Of a stretch of DNA of 64,000 nucleotides, positions 1 to 8,700 are shown in pieces. Each line of letters opens with the position of its first letter. Within the stretch, counting starts at the first letter, position 1. The stretch is taken from NCBI RefSeq assembly GCF_018101125.2, contig NZ_JAELVF020000001.1, forward strand, positions 4,761,264 through 4,825,263, in the 5' to 3' direction. The translations under genes were made by a program, and so were the position numbers. The stretch comes from Streptomyces tardus. GTDB taxonomy: Bacteria > Actinomycetota > Actinomycetes > Streptomycetales > Streptomycetaceae. The notes under the pieces were generated by a model. It ran no database searches. It was not told the origin of the DNA and worked only from the letters and a program-made list of their open reading frames with translations.

Positions 1-276
1 CCGTCTGCCGGGACGCCGGGTGAGACGACGTGCGCCCGGAGCGTGTGCTTGGCCACAGCAGCCATCCGCGGCCGACCCCTCTCCGCTGCCCGTACGCGCT
101 GCCGCCCGACGGAGGTTCTCGCAGATCAGAGCGGTGGCACCGGAGTGGAAGCGCCCGGGTCGCCCCGGTCGTCGGCAGGTGGGGTCCCTGCCTCTTCCAA
201 ACTCCACGAGTCCAGCATGCGGACCGGCGTCCCACGTCGCGGGAAGGTGCGGACCAGGTCTGTTTTACTGAACAGC
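1..276. other. Gap upstream of the metNIQ leader; no gene seen
   Basis: No reading frame here looks like protein in either strand. The first 30 bases (GGGACGCCGGGTGAGACGAC at about 9-28) resemble the 3' tail of actinobacterial SAM-IV riboswitches, but the rest of any such element would lie outside the window, so this is only a suggestion. Confidence 0.5.
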
Positions 277-366
277 ATGAGCACGACGCACCGCAGTCCA
301 GCCGCAGCCGAGGTGGTCCCCACCCCGAGCGCTCGCTGCTGTCGGTGCCGAATGTGTGACTGCTGA
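277..366 (+). CDS. Cysteine-rich leader peptide (uORF) upstream of metNIQ
   Basis: A 29-codon ORF with an ATG start and TGA stop. Five of its last nine residues are cysteine (C21, C22, C24, C27, C29, ending RCCRCRMCDC). No Shine-Dalgarno precedes the ATG. A -10-like TACTGA (266-271) lies five bases upstream, so the transcript may be leaderless. Cys-rich short ORFs ahead of sulfur genes are known in mycobacteria as cysteine-responsive attenuators, and similar putative leader peptides occur in Streptomyces. Inference: ribosome stalling at Cys codons under cysteine shortage would change folding or termination in the 240-nt spacer before metN. It is too small to be certain from one sequence. Confidence 0.65.
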   Translation: MSTTHRSPAAAEVVPTPSARCCRCRMCDC

Positions 367-382
367 GGGCCCCACCGAACTA

Positions 383-461
383 CTTCGCGCCCCGAAGCGA
401 GAGCCGAACCCGCACCCCGCGTGCGTACGGCTCGTCCCGTGCGGCCCGCCGCTGACAGCGG
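383..461 (+). promoter_or_regulatory. Hairpins between Cys-rich leader and metN (possible attenuator)
   Basis: Three inverted repeats follow the leader stop codon. They are CTTCG/CGAAG (383-397), a two-part stem GAGCCG/CGGCTC enclosing CGCAC/GTGCG (401-433), and CCGCT/AGCGG (449-461). None has a U-tract, so if they attenuate transcription they would act through Rho or as antiterminator alternatives. The function is inferred from position only. Confidence 0.35.
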
Positions 462-606
462 GACCAGGGCCATGGGCGTTCACCCTTCCTCCCGCCCCTC
501 ACCTCCCGCGTGCCCGGCCGGCCCTGTGCCGCCCGCTCCCCGCGGGGAGCAACCCGTGTGCGTCTCCGCGACCCGGTGCCGTGCACTCGACAGCGACGGA
601 CAGCCA

Positions 607-1644
607 GTGATCACCACCACGGACCTGACCAAGGTCTACCGCAGCCGCGACCGCGAGGTCACCGCCCTGGACGGCGTGAACCTGCACGTCGAGCAGGGTG
701 AGGTGTACGGCGTCATCGGCCGCAGCGGAGCCGGCAAATCCTCACTCATCCGCTGTGTGAACCTCCTCGAGCGCCCGACCTCGGGCACCGTGAGCGTCGC
801 CGGACAGGACCTCACCGCGCTGGTGACGGGTACCGGCGCCCGCCCGCCCGCCGCACTGCGCAGGGCCCGCGCCGGCATCGGCATGATCTTCCAGCACTTC
901 AACCTGCTCTCCTCGCGCGATGTCCAGAAGAACGTCGAACTGCCGCTGGAGATCCTCGGCCACTCCGGCCGCGAGCGGGAGCGCAAGGCGCTCGAACTGC
1001 TCGACCTCGTCGGCCTCGCGGACAAGGCCCGCGCACACCCCGCCCAGCTGTCCGGCGGCCAGAAGCAGCGCGTCGGCATCGCCAGGGCCCTGGCGGGCGA
1101 TCCGAAGGTGCTCCTCTCCGACGAGGCGACCTCCGCACTCGACCCCGAGACGACCCGTTCGGTGCTCCAGCTGCTGCGCGATCTCAACAGGCAGCTCGGT
1201 CTGACCGTGCTGCTGATCACCCACGAGATGGACGTGGTCAAGACCGTCTGCGACAGCGCGGCGCTGATGCGCGAGGGCCGCGTCGTGGAGTCCGGCACGG
1301 TACAGCGGCTGCTCGCCACCCCGGGCTCGGAGCTCGCCGCCGAGCTCTTCCCCGTCGGTGGCACCCCCACCGAAGCCGGTACGACGGTGGTCGACATCAC
1401 CTTCCACGGCGAGGCCGCGGGAAGGCCGGTCGTCTCCCACCTCGCCCGGGCCTACGACATCGACGTCTCCATCCTGGGAGCCGCCATGGACACCGTCGGC
1501 GACCGCCAGATCGGCCGGATGCGCATCGAACTTCCCGGCGGACGCGAGGAGAACGCCCTGCCGCTGGCCCATCTGCGGGAGCAGGGACTGACAGTGGAGC
1601 TCCCCGGGCGCGGCGGCGACCTGACGAAGGAGGCGGCCAAGTGA
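607..1644 (+). CDS. metN: Methionine ABC transporter ATP-binding protein MetN
   Basis: A 345-residue ATPase that powers D/L-methionine import at the inner face of the membrane. The GTG start gives the usual family N-terminus. Walker A GRSGAGKS is at residues 38-45, signature LSGGQ at 148-152, Walker B ends at D172/E173, and the H-loop histidine is H206. After the ATPase core (to about 245) comes a C-terminal NIL domain (about 262-345), the methionine-sensing regulatory domain of MetN proteins that mediates trans-inhibition. The stop codon overlaps metI by four bases, so translation is probably coupled. It is the first gene of metN-metI-metQ. Confidence 0.95.
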   Translation: MITTTDLTKVYRSRDREVTALDGVNLHVEQGEVYGVIGRSGAGKSSLIRCVNLLERPTSGTVSVAGQDLTALVTGTGARPPAALRRARAGIGMIFQHFNLLSSRDVQKNVELPLEILGHSGRERERKALELLDLVGLADKARAHPAQLSGGQKQRVGIARALAGDPKVLLSDEATSALDPETTRSVLQLLRDLNRQLGLTVLLITHEMDVVKTVCDSAALMREGRVVESGTVQRLLATPGSELAAELFPVGGTPTEAGTTVVDITFHGEAAGRPVVSHLARAYDIDVSILGAAMDTVGDRQIGRMRIELPGGREENALPLAHLREQGLTVELPGRGGDLTKEAAK

Positions 1645-2312
1645 CCTGGTCGGAGATGCAGCCCCTGCTCAACCAGGGCCTGGTGGACACCGTGTACATG
1701 GTCGGCTGGTCGACCCTGATCGCGGCGCTCGGCGGTCTGCCGCTCGGCGTACTGCTGGTGCTGACCGACCGCGGCGGGATGCTGCGCAACACGGTGGTCA
1801 ACAAGGTGGTCGGCGCGATCGTGAACGTCGGCCGCTCACTGCCGTTCATCATCCTGCTGGTGGCCCTGATCCCGTTCACCAAGCTGCTGGTCGGCACGTT
1901 CATCGGGCCCACCGCGGCCATCGTGCCGCTGGCCATCGGGGCCATTCCGTTCTTCGCCCGGCTGGTGGAGACCGCGATCCGCGAGGTCGACCACGGGCTG
2001 GTGGAGGCCGTCCAGTCGATGGGCGGCGGTACGCGCACCACCGTCTTCAAGGTCCTGCTGCCGCAGGCGCTGCCCTCGCTGGTCGCGGGCCTGACCACCA
2101 CCGTCATCGTGCTGCTCGGCTACTCGGCGATGGCCGGCGCGGTCGGTGGAGGCGGGCTGGGCGACCTGGCACTGACCTACGGCTACCAGCGCTTCGAGAC
2201 CGGACTGATGCTCGCCACCGTCGGCGTGCTGATCGTCCTGGTCACACTCGTCCAGCTCATCGGCGACCTCGCTGTACGACTGCTGACGCGGCAGGAGCGG
2301 AAGGCGGGCTGA
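1641..2312 (+). CDS. metI: Methionine ABC transporter permease MetI
   Basis: A 223-residue integral membrane permease of the methionine uptake (MUT) family, about five transmembrane segments. The cytoplasmic EAA loop that docks on MetN is visible near residues 115-145 (EVDHGLVEAVQSMGGG, then LLPQALP). Its length is typical (MetI is about 215-220 residues). The GTG start overlaps the metN stop in a GTGA arrangement. It forms the channel of the MetNIQ complex, with metQ 90 bp downstream. Confidence 0.95.
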   Translation: MTWSEMQPLLNQGLVDTVYMVGWSTLIAALGGLPLGVLLVLTDRGGMLRNTVVNKVVGAIVNVGRSLPFIILLVALIPFTKLLVGTFIGPTAAIVPLAIGAIPFFARLVETAIREVDHGLVEAVQSMGGGTRTTVFKVLLPQALPSLVAGLTTTVIVLLGYSAMAGAVGGGGLGDLALTYGYQRFETGLMLATVGVLIVLVTLVQLIGDLAVRLLTRQERKAG

Positions 2313-2402
2313 CCTGCACCGCACCGCCCACCGCGTCGGGCGACCCCTGTCCCGAACCCTTCGTCGGGCACGCACCACCCACACAGGAACGAGGCACTCT
2401 TC

Positions 2403-3266
2403 GTGCGTATCACCACCCGCCACACCCGTCACCTCACCCTCGCCGCGGCGGCCACCACCGCCCTCACTCTCGGCCTGACCGCCTGCGGCACCGCATCGGA
2501 CCCGGACAGCGGCGCCGGCTCCGACAGCAGCAAGCCGCTGACCGTCGGCGCCTCCGCCACCCCGCACGCCCAGATCCTGGAGTACGTCCGGGACAACCTG
2601 GCGGCCGACGAGGACCTGGACCTCAAGATCAAGGTCTTCGACGACTACGTGCTGCCCAACACGGCGACGCAGGAGGGCGAGATCGGCGCCAACTTCTTCC
2701 AGCACAAGCCGCACCTGGACGACTTCAACGAGCAGCGCGACGGCAGCCTCGTCCCCGTGGTCAACGTGCACCTGGAGCCGCTCGGCCTCTACTCCGAGTC
2801 CGCGAAGGACGTGAAGGACATCAAGCCGGGCCAGACCGTCGCGGTGCCCAACGACGCCACCAACGAGGGCCGTGCGCTCAAGCTGCTCGCCGACAACGGC
2901 CTGATCGAGCTCAAGAAGGGCGCCGGCACCACCGGCACCCTGCGGGACGTCGCCGATGCCAAGGGCCTGAAGTTCAAGGAGCTCAAGGCCGCCACCCTGC
3001 CGCGCTCCCTCGGCGAGGTCGACGCCGCGGTCATCAACGGCAACTACGCGTTGGAGGCCGACCTCAAGCCGGCCGACGACGCGCTGGTGCTGGAGAAGGC
3101 CGAGGGCAACCCGTACACCAACTTCCTCGCGGTCAAGAAGGGCAACGAGGACGACGAGCGGGTCGAGAAGCTGGCGAAGCTCCTCAACTCCGACGAGGTG
3201 AAGAAGTACATCGAGAAGGAGTACGACGACTCGGTGCTCCCGGTCTTCGGCGCGGTCCGGGGCTGA
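2403..3266 (+). CDS. metQ: Methionine-binding lipoprotein MetQ (NlpA family)
   Basis: A 287-residue substrate-binding lipoprotein that captures methionine outside the membrane and delivers it to MetI. The GTG start gives a twin-Arg-poor signal peptide ending in lipobox LTAC, with acylated C28. The mature part has the NlpA hallmarks GANFFQHKPHLDDF and VAVPNDATNEGRAL. An 89-bp gap separates it from metI. Two strong hairpins follow the stop, closing the operon. The substrate is inferred from family and operon, since some NlpA proteins bind other methionine derivatives. Confidence 0.93.
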   Translation: MRITTRHTRHLTLAAAATTALTLGLTACGTASDPDSGAGSDSSKPLTVGASATPHAQILEYVRDNLAADEDLDLKIKVFDDYVLPNTATQEGEIGANFFQHKPHLDDFNEQRDGSLVPVVNVHLEPLGLYSESAKDVKDIKPGQTVAVPNDATNEGRALKLLADNGLIELKKGAGTTGTLRDVADAKGLKFKELKAATLPRSLGEVDAAVINGNYALEADLKPADDALVLEKAEGNPYTNFLAVKKGNEDDERVEKLAKLLNSDEVKKYIEKEYDDSVLPVFGAVRG

Positions 3267-3273
3267 CCCGGCC

Positions 3274-3323
3274 GCGGACGGACCGCGGCGCGCGGAACCC
3301 CACGCGGGCCGCGGTCCGTCCGC
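3274..3323 (+). terminator. Terminator hairpin 1 after metQ
   Basis: A perfect 15-bp stem: 3274-3288 (GCGGACGGACCGCGG) pairs with 3309-3323, loop of 20 nt. There is no U-tract, as is usual in Streptomyces. Confidence 0.8.
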
Positions 3324-3331
3324 ACCAACGG

Positions 3332-3369
3332 CGAAGCGGTGGGCCCCACTTGAGGGGCCCACCGCTTCG
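3332..3369 (+). terminator. Terminator hairpin 2 after metQ
   Basis: A perfect 16-bp stem: 3332-3347 pairs with 3354-3369, loop ACTTGA. It comes nine bases after the first hairpin, forming a tandem terminator that insulates the next gene. Confidence 0.85.
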
Positions 3370-3428
3370 TGTGCACCCGCGCATGCGGCATGCTGGTGCA
3401 CTTGACCCCTCGCAGGCTGGAGCGGCGT

Positions 3429-4082
3429 ATGACTTCGACTTTCCCGGACGTATCCATCAGTACGGAACGTCTCGTACTGCGACCGTTCGAGGAAGCGGAC
3501 ATCCCTGCCCACACCGAGATGATGAACGACGAGCTGGTGGCGGCGTGGACGGATGTCCCCGTGCCCTTCAGCGAGAGCGACGCGCGCCGCTGGGTGACCT
3601 TCACCGCGCCCGCACAGCGCACCGCGGGCACCGGAATCGCCTTCGCCGTCACGGAGTTCCTCACCGGCCGACTCGTCGGCTCCCTGCGGCTGAGCAACAC
3701 CGACTGGCGACTGCTCTCCACCGAGGCCACCTATGTGATCGCCCCGTGGGCCAGGGGAGAGGGGTACGCCAGCGAGGCGCTGCTGGTCATCGCGGGCTGG
3801 CTGTTCCAGGACCAGAAGTTCGAACGCCTGGAGCTGCGCACGGCCGCCGACAACACCGCGGCCCAGCAGGTCGCGCAGAAGGTCGGCGGCATCAGCGAGG
3901 GCGTACTGCGCAACGCCTGGATAGCCCGCAGTCGAACGGAGGCCGGCGGCTGGGTCGAGCTGCGCGGCGATCTGATCGTGTGGGGCCTGCTGCCCGAGGA
4001 CACAGACGGCATAGCCGAGGAGCTCGACCAGGGAGGCACCTACTCCCACTACCCCAACTGGCCGGGCGTGCACGGAGGTTGA
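3429..4082 (+). CDS. GNAT family N-acetyltransferase (RimJ/RimL-like)
   Basis: A 217-residue acetyltransferase. The N-terminus ISTERLVLRPFEEADIP is typical of RimJ/RimL-type GNAT enzymes. A central PWARGEGYASEAL segment (about residues 103-115) is the acetyl-CoA binding motif A equivalent (R/Q-x-x-G-x-G/A). CTGGAG at 3417-3422 is a plausible ribosome-binding site for the chosen ATG; an upstream GTG at 3369 would overlap the metQ terminator. The substrate is unknown: family members acetylate ribosomal protein N-termini or small molecules. It is monocistronic by position. Confidence 0.85.
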   Translation: MTSTFPDVSISTERLVLRPFEEADIPAHTEMMNDELVAAWTDVPVPFSESDARRWVTFTAPAQRTAGTGIAFAVTEFLTGRLVGSLRLSNTDWRLLSTEATYVIAPWARGEGYASEALLVIAGWLFQDQKFERLELRTAADNTAAQQVAQKVGGISEGVLRNAWIARSRTEAGGWVELRGDLIVWGLLPEDTDGIAEELDQGGTYSHYPNWPGVHGG

Positions 4083-4168
4083 CGCCACAGGCTCCCGCCC
4101 GGCGCCCGTGCCGTGCCGCGCGCGGGGGTCGGCCGAAAGACGGCTCGGCGCGCACCCGAAGGCTCGGG

Positions 4169-4174
4169 TAGTGT
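4169..4174 (+). promoter_or_regulatory. Candidate -10 box for cobL
   Basis: TAGTGT fits the Streptomyces TAnnnT -10 pattern 41 bp ahead of the cobL start. No convincing -35 is visible, so this is a weak call. Confidence 0.35.
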
Positions 4175-4214
4175 CGCCCTGCCCCCACCTGCGCTGACCC
4201 AGGAGACCCCACCC

Positions 4215-5468
4215 ATGGCCGACCGTGTCACCGTGATCGGGTGGGACGGCTCGCCGCTGACCGACGCCGCGCGCGCCGCACTTCAGGCCGCGAGCCTGGT
4301 CGCCGGAGCCGCACACCATCTCGCGCTGGACGACGTGCCCGAGCGGGCCGAACGCATCCGTCTGGGCAGCGTCGCCCTGGCGGCGCGCCGGATCGCCCGT
4401 CACCGCGGCACCGCCGTGGTGCTGGCCGACGGCGACCCCGGGTTCTTCGGCGTGGTGCGCACCCTGCGCGCTCCCGAGCATGGGCTCGAGGTCGAGGTCC
4501 AGCCCGCCGTCTCCGCGGTGGCCGCGGCCTTCGCCCGGGCCGGGATGCCCTGGGACGACGCCCAGGTCGTCGTCGCGCACAGCCGCAACCTGCGGCGCGC
4601 GGTCAACATCTGCCGGGCCCATCCCAAGGTCGCCGTCCTCACCTCGCCGGGTGCGGGTCCGGCCGAACTGGCGCTGCTGCTGGGGGAGGTGCACCGCACC
4701 TTCGTCATCTGCGAGGCGCTCGGCACCCGCGAGGAGCGGGTCACCGTCCTCACCTCGGAGAAGGCCGTCGACTACCTCTGGCGCGACCCCAACGTGGTCA
4801 TCGCCGTCGGCGGCCACACCCGGCCCCAGGCGCCCGTCGACGTCGACCCCGCGGCAGCCGCCCGGCCCGTCAGGAGCGGCGACGGCTGGCTGGCCGGCCG
4901 CACGCCCGGCTACCCGGACGGGCCGCGCGGCTGGGCGGGACACGGGCCGGTACCGGACCGCGGGGCACGTACCGACGGTCGGTCCCAGGAGCTGCGGGCC
5001 GCCCAACTCGCCCGTCTGGGCCCCCGACCGGGCGATCTGGTCTGGGACATCGGCTGCGGCCCCGGGCTGATCGCCGCCGACGCCGCCCGCTTCGGCGCGG
5101 CCGTGATCGCCGTCGACCGCAACGCCGAGGCGCTGGCCCGCACCACCGCCCGTGCGGCCGAGACCGGGGTGATGCTGGAGGCCGTTCACGGAGGCGCTCC
5201 CCAGGTGCTGGAGCGGCTGCCCGAGCCCGATGTCGTACGGATCGGCGGCGGCGGGCTGCGTACGGTCGAGGCGTGCGCGGACCGGCGGCCCGAGCGCATC
5301 GTGACGCACGCGACTACCCGGGATGAGGCAGAAGCCACTGGACGGGCGCTCGCCGACCGTGGTTACCGCGTCGAGTGCGCACTGCTGCAGTCGGTCGAGA
5401 TGGACACCGAGGACTGGACCGAACGGGATCGGACGGTCGTTTTTCTGCTGTCCGGAAGTCGTATGTGA
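4215..5468 (+). CDS. cobL: Precorrin-6Y C5,15-methyltransferase (CbiE-CbiT fusion, CobL)
   Basis: A 417-residue bifunctional enzyme of aerobic cobalamin synthesis. It methylates C5 and C15 of precorrin-6Y and decarboxylates the C12 acetate, giving precorrin-8x, with SAM as donor. The N-terminal half (to about 200) is a CbiE tetrapyrrole methylase (start VTVIGWDGSPL). The C-terminal half (about 245-417) is a CbiT class I methyltransferase with SAM loop WDIGCGPG beginning near D278. A linker rich in Pro/Gly/Arg joins them. AGGAGA (4201-4206) supports the ATG. It is followed after 298 bp by the bluB-cobT fusion, so the two form a B12 locus. Confidence 0.92.
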   Translation: MADRVTVIGWDGSPLTDAARAALQAASLVAGAAHHLALDDVPERAERIRLGSVALAARRIARHRGTAVVLADGDPGFFGVVRTLRAPEHGLEVEVQPAVSAVAAAFARAGMPWDDAQVVVAHSRNLRRAVNICRAHPKVAVLTSPGAGPAELALLLGEVHRTFVICEALGTREERVTVLTSEKAVDYLWRDPNVVIAVGGHTRPQAPVDVDPAAAARPVRSGDGWLAGRTPGYPDGPRGWAGHGPVPDRGARTDGRSQELRAAQLARLGPRPGDLVWDIGCGPGLIAADAARFGAAVIAVDRNAEALARTTARAAETGVMLEAVHGGAPQVLERLPEPDVVRIGGGGLRTVEACADRRPERIVTHATTRDEAEATGRALADRGYRVECALLQSVEMDTEDWTERDRTVVFLLSGSRM

Positions 5469-5749
5469 TCTGTCCGGAATGAACCGTGACCAACCGGGTC
5501 CAGTCACCTCCCCGTGGAGGGTCCGACCAGCGGCTGCGGGTAGGGTTATGCACCGTTGTGTGTCCGGCCCGCCGGGCGGTTTCGCACCCTCTTGCTTCGG
5601 TTTCGACGGCGTCCGCCGAACCGGCCGGAGCGCGGTGGCGCACCCGTCAACCCACGGATGACACACGGGCGGAGACGTGCCGTGCGCTTGACGCGCTCGT
5701 TCTTCTCCGTGGGGGCGTCGATCCCGTCGGGCTGGAAGGAAGACGAGCA
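5469..5749. other. Gap between cobL and bluB-cobT
   Basis: Nothing resembling a cobalamin riboswitch is visible. A TTGACG hexamer (5688-5693) could be a -35 but has no TAnnnT partner at the right distance. The reading frames look non-coding. Confidence 0.5.
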
Positions 5750-5770
5750 ATGGGCGAGGGGTACGCATGA
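5750..5770 (+). CDS. Six-codon mini-ORF overlapping the bluB-cobT start
   Basis: ATG-GGC-GAG-GGG-TAC-GCA-TGA encodes MGEGYA. It has a strong purine-rich site GGAAGGAAGA (5734-5743) upstream, and its stop overlaps the cobT ATG in an ATGA arrangement. The cobT ATG has its own GAGGGG. This may be a translational-coupling device or coincidence; there is no independent evidence. Confidence 0.3.
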   Translation: MGEGYA

Positions 5771-8700
5771 CTGACACCGGCCGAATGCCCGGCGAGGGGC
5801 AGCCGGAGAACGCAGGCGCACCGCAGGAGGAGCCCGGCGCGCCGGCGCCTGTCGGGCACACCTACGCTCCGCCGCGGAACGGCAGGCCCGGTTCCGCGGG
5901 TTCGGGTCGCCACGCGCAGGACGACCTGCTGCTGATGCCGAGTTCGCAGGGCGCCTGGGGCGACCCGGGGGCCCAGCCGTTCACCCCGCAGCCCGTGCCG
6001 GCCGACGCCGGTTACGACGGGGCAGCCGCAGCCGTGCCGCACCACCCGGAGCAGGGCCCGCACGTCCCGGAGGGCCACGAGGCCGACGGCAGGGACTCGG
6101 GGGCGCACGACTACAGCGCCGTGCGCACGCCGCCCGCCGGCTCGCCCGTGCCCGGTGCGGACCTCTCCGCCGCCCACGAGGGCATGACCGCCGTCCCCGG
6201 TGAACCGGCTCCCGGCGAGCCCTCGTTCGGCGAAGCCCCGGCCGGCGCCGTACCCGTCGAGCCGGCGGCCGTCGACCCGCTGTCCGACCCGCTGCCGGGC
6301 GATGCCCGGTCCGGCGGTGCTCCGGCGGGCGATCCGTTGTCCGACCCGCTGCCGGGCGAGCCGCCGGCCACCGGTGGCGGAGCTCCGGGCGACGAGCCGC
6401 AGCAGCCCGTGCCCGCGCAGAGCTGGGGCGGGCGGCAGACGCAACCGAGCCGTCAGCCGAGTGCGACCGCGCCGCGCCGCCCGCTGCACCTGGGACCGCC
6501 TGTTCCCGAACAGTCCGGCGCCGTACGGTCGTTGGCCGAGCGGGGGCCGAGCACTCAGCCGGGCACGGCCTTCCCCGCCCCGGTCGAGAGCGGTGTCCGG
6601 CCGGCTGCGGAACCCGCTGCCGCACCGCACTCCGCGCCCGGGGCGCACGACGCCTCGCTGAACCAGACCGCGCCGCCGGCTCCCAGCGGGGAGCAGGGCC
6701 TCCCGGCCGAGCCTGAGTACCTCGACGTGCCCCCCGCCGATCAACTCCCGCAGCAGCCCGAGCACTTCGAGGACCCCTCGCAGCTGCCCGGGCCGCAGCT
6801 CGGTGCGCTGCCGCCGCAGGAGCCGGACGCCTGGTCCGCGCAGCCCGTGCACGCGGACGCGGCCGTCCACCCCGTCGAACACCCGTTGGCCGGGCCGGAC
6901 CCGGTGGCCGAGCCCGTGGCGGCTCCGGGCGCGGTCGACCCGTCCCCGCCCGCCGAGGCCGTGCCGGTGTACGACGCCCCGCAGCCCGTCGCCGCCGACG
7001 GGTCGGCAGGCGTGGAGCCGGCCGAGCCGGTGGCCGCGGAGCCGGGCCAGGTGGAGCCGGTCGCCGCCGAGGCCGGCGCCGCCGCAGAAGCGGTGGCCGA
7101 GCCCGTCGAGCAGCCCGCGCCGCAGGGCGCCCAGGAGCAGGCCGCGGTGGACGGTGCTCCGGTGCAGGATCCGGGGGCCGCGATCCCCGCCCAGGTCGGG
7201 GATCCCGATCCGCTCTCCGCGACGGCACAGGCGGTGCCCGCCCCGCGCGAGGCCGAGGCCTCCGCCGTGAACACCGAGGACGGCTCCGTCGCCCCCGGCC
7301 CGGACGAGGTGTCCGCCGCCGAGCCGACCGACCTGCAACTCCCGGAGCCCGAGGGCGATTCGGCCGCCGCCGCAGCGTCGCGGCCGGAGGAGGCCCAGCA
7401 CCTCGCTGCCGAGCCCGCCCCGGAACCCGCGCCGTCCGCCGAGCCCGTGGCGCAGGAGGAGCCCGCCGCGCCGGCAGCCGCCGCACCGGAGCCCGCGCTC
7501 GACGCCCCCGCCGCACCACAGGCCCCGACCCCCGACGCCCCGACCCCCGACGACGCGACCCCCGACGACGCGACCCCCGACGACGCGGCTTCCGACGGCG
7601 CCGCTCTGCCCGGGGACGCCGTACAACCGTCCGCCGAAAGCGCCGAGTCCGGCGCCTCCGAGCCCGGCGCCCCCGAGCCCGCCCCCGTCGAGGCTTCCGG
7701 ACCGCCCGCGCCGGGCTACCCGGACGCCGAGCGCGAGGCCGTGCACCGTGCCATCCGTGAGCGCCGCGACGTACGCAACGGGTTCCGTGACGACCCCATT
7801 CCGCACGAGGTGCTGCTCCGGGTCCTGGAGGCCGCCCACACCGCGCCGAGCGTCGGCCACTCCCAGCCCTGGGACTTCGTCATCATCCGCTCGCCCGAGA
7901 CGCGGCAGGCGATGCACGAGCTCGCCCTGCGGCAGCGCGACGCCTACGCCAAGTCGCTGCCCAAGGCGCGGGCGAAGCAGTTCAAGGAGCTGAAGGTCGA
8001 GGCGATCCTCGACACCCCGGTCAACATCGTCGTCACCGCGGACCCCACCCGCGGCGGTCGCCACACCCTGGGCCGGCACAGCCAGCCGCAGACCGCCCCC
8101 TACTCCTCCGCCCTCGCGGTGGAGAACCTCTGGCTCGCCGCGCGCGCCGAGGGGCTCGGGGTCGGCTGGGTCAGCTTCTTCGACGAGCGGGAGACGGTCC
8201 GCGAGCTCGGCCTGCCCGAGCACCTGGAGGTCGTCGCCTACCTCTGCGTCGGCTATGTGGACGCCTTCCCCGAGGAACCGGAGCTGGTGCAGTCCGGTTG
8301 GTCTCGGCGGCGCCCGCTGTCCTGGGTGGTCCACGAGGAGTCCTACGGCCGCCGAGTACTGCCCGGCGCCGAACCGCACGACCTGCTCGGTGAGACGCTC
8401 GCCGCCATCCGCCCGCTGGACGCCAAGGCGCTCGGCGAGGCGTGGGAGCGGCAGAAGCGGATGACCAAGCCGGCCGGCGCACTGGGCATGCTGGAGATCA
8501 TCTCGGCGCAGCTGAGCGGCCTCGCCCGGCAGTGCCCGCCGCCGGTGCCCGAGCCCGCCGCGGTCGCGGTGTTCGCGGGTGACCACGGGGTGCACGACCA
8601 GCACGTCACGTCCTGGCCGCAGGAGGTGACGGCCCAGATGGTCGACAACTTCCTCTCCGGCGGCGCGGTCTGCAACGCGTTCGCCAAGCAGGTGGGCGCC

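Noticed and set aside
340..347. TGTCGGTG as a further damage promoter (also 16460-16467 and 51000-51007)
   Set aside because: None has TAnnnT eight bases downstream, and two are inside pabC and rpsD coding sequence.
5330..5345. AGCCACTG, like a cobalamin riboswitch box
   Set aside because: It lies inside the cobL coding sequence and no other B12-box elements surround it; nothing similar is found in the cobL-cobT gap.
1836..5861. Very long open frames on the minus strand (also 5647-9519, 21670-23676, 40164-42731 and others)
   Set aside because: They are antisense shadows of real genes caused by high third-position GC; composition and lack of motifs show they are not proteins.
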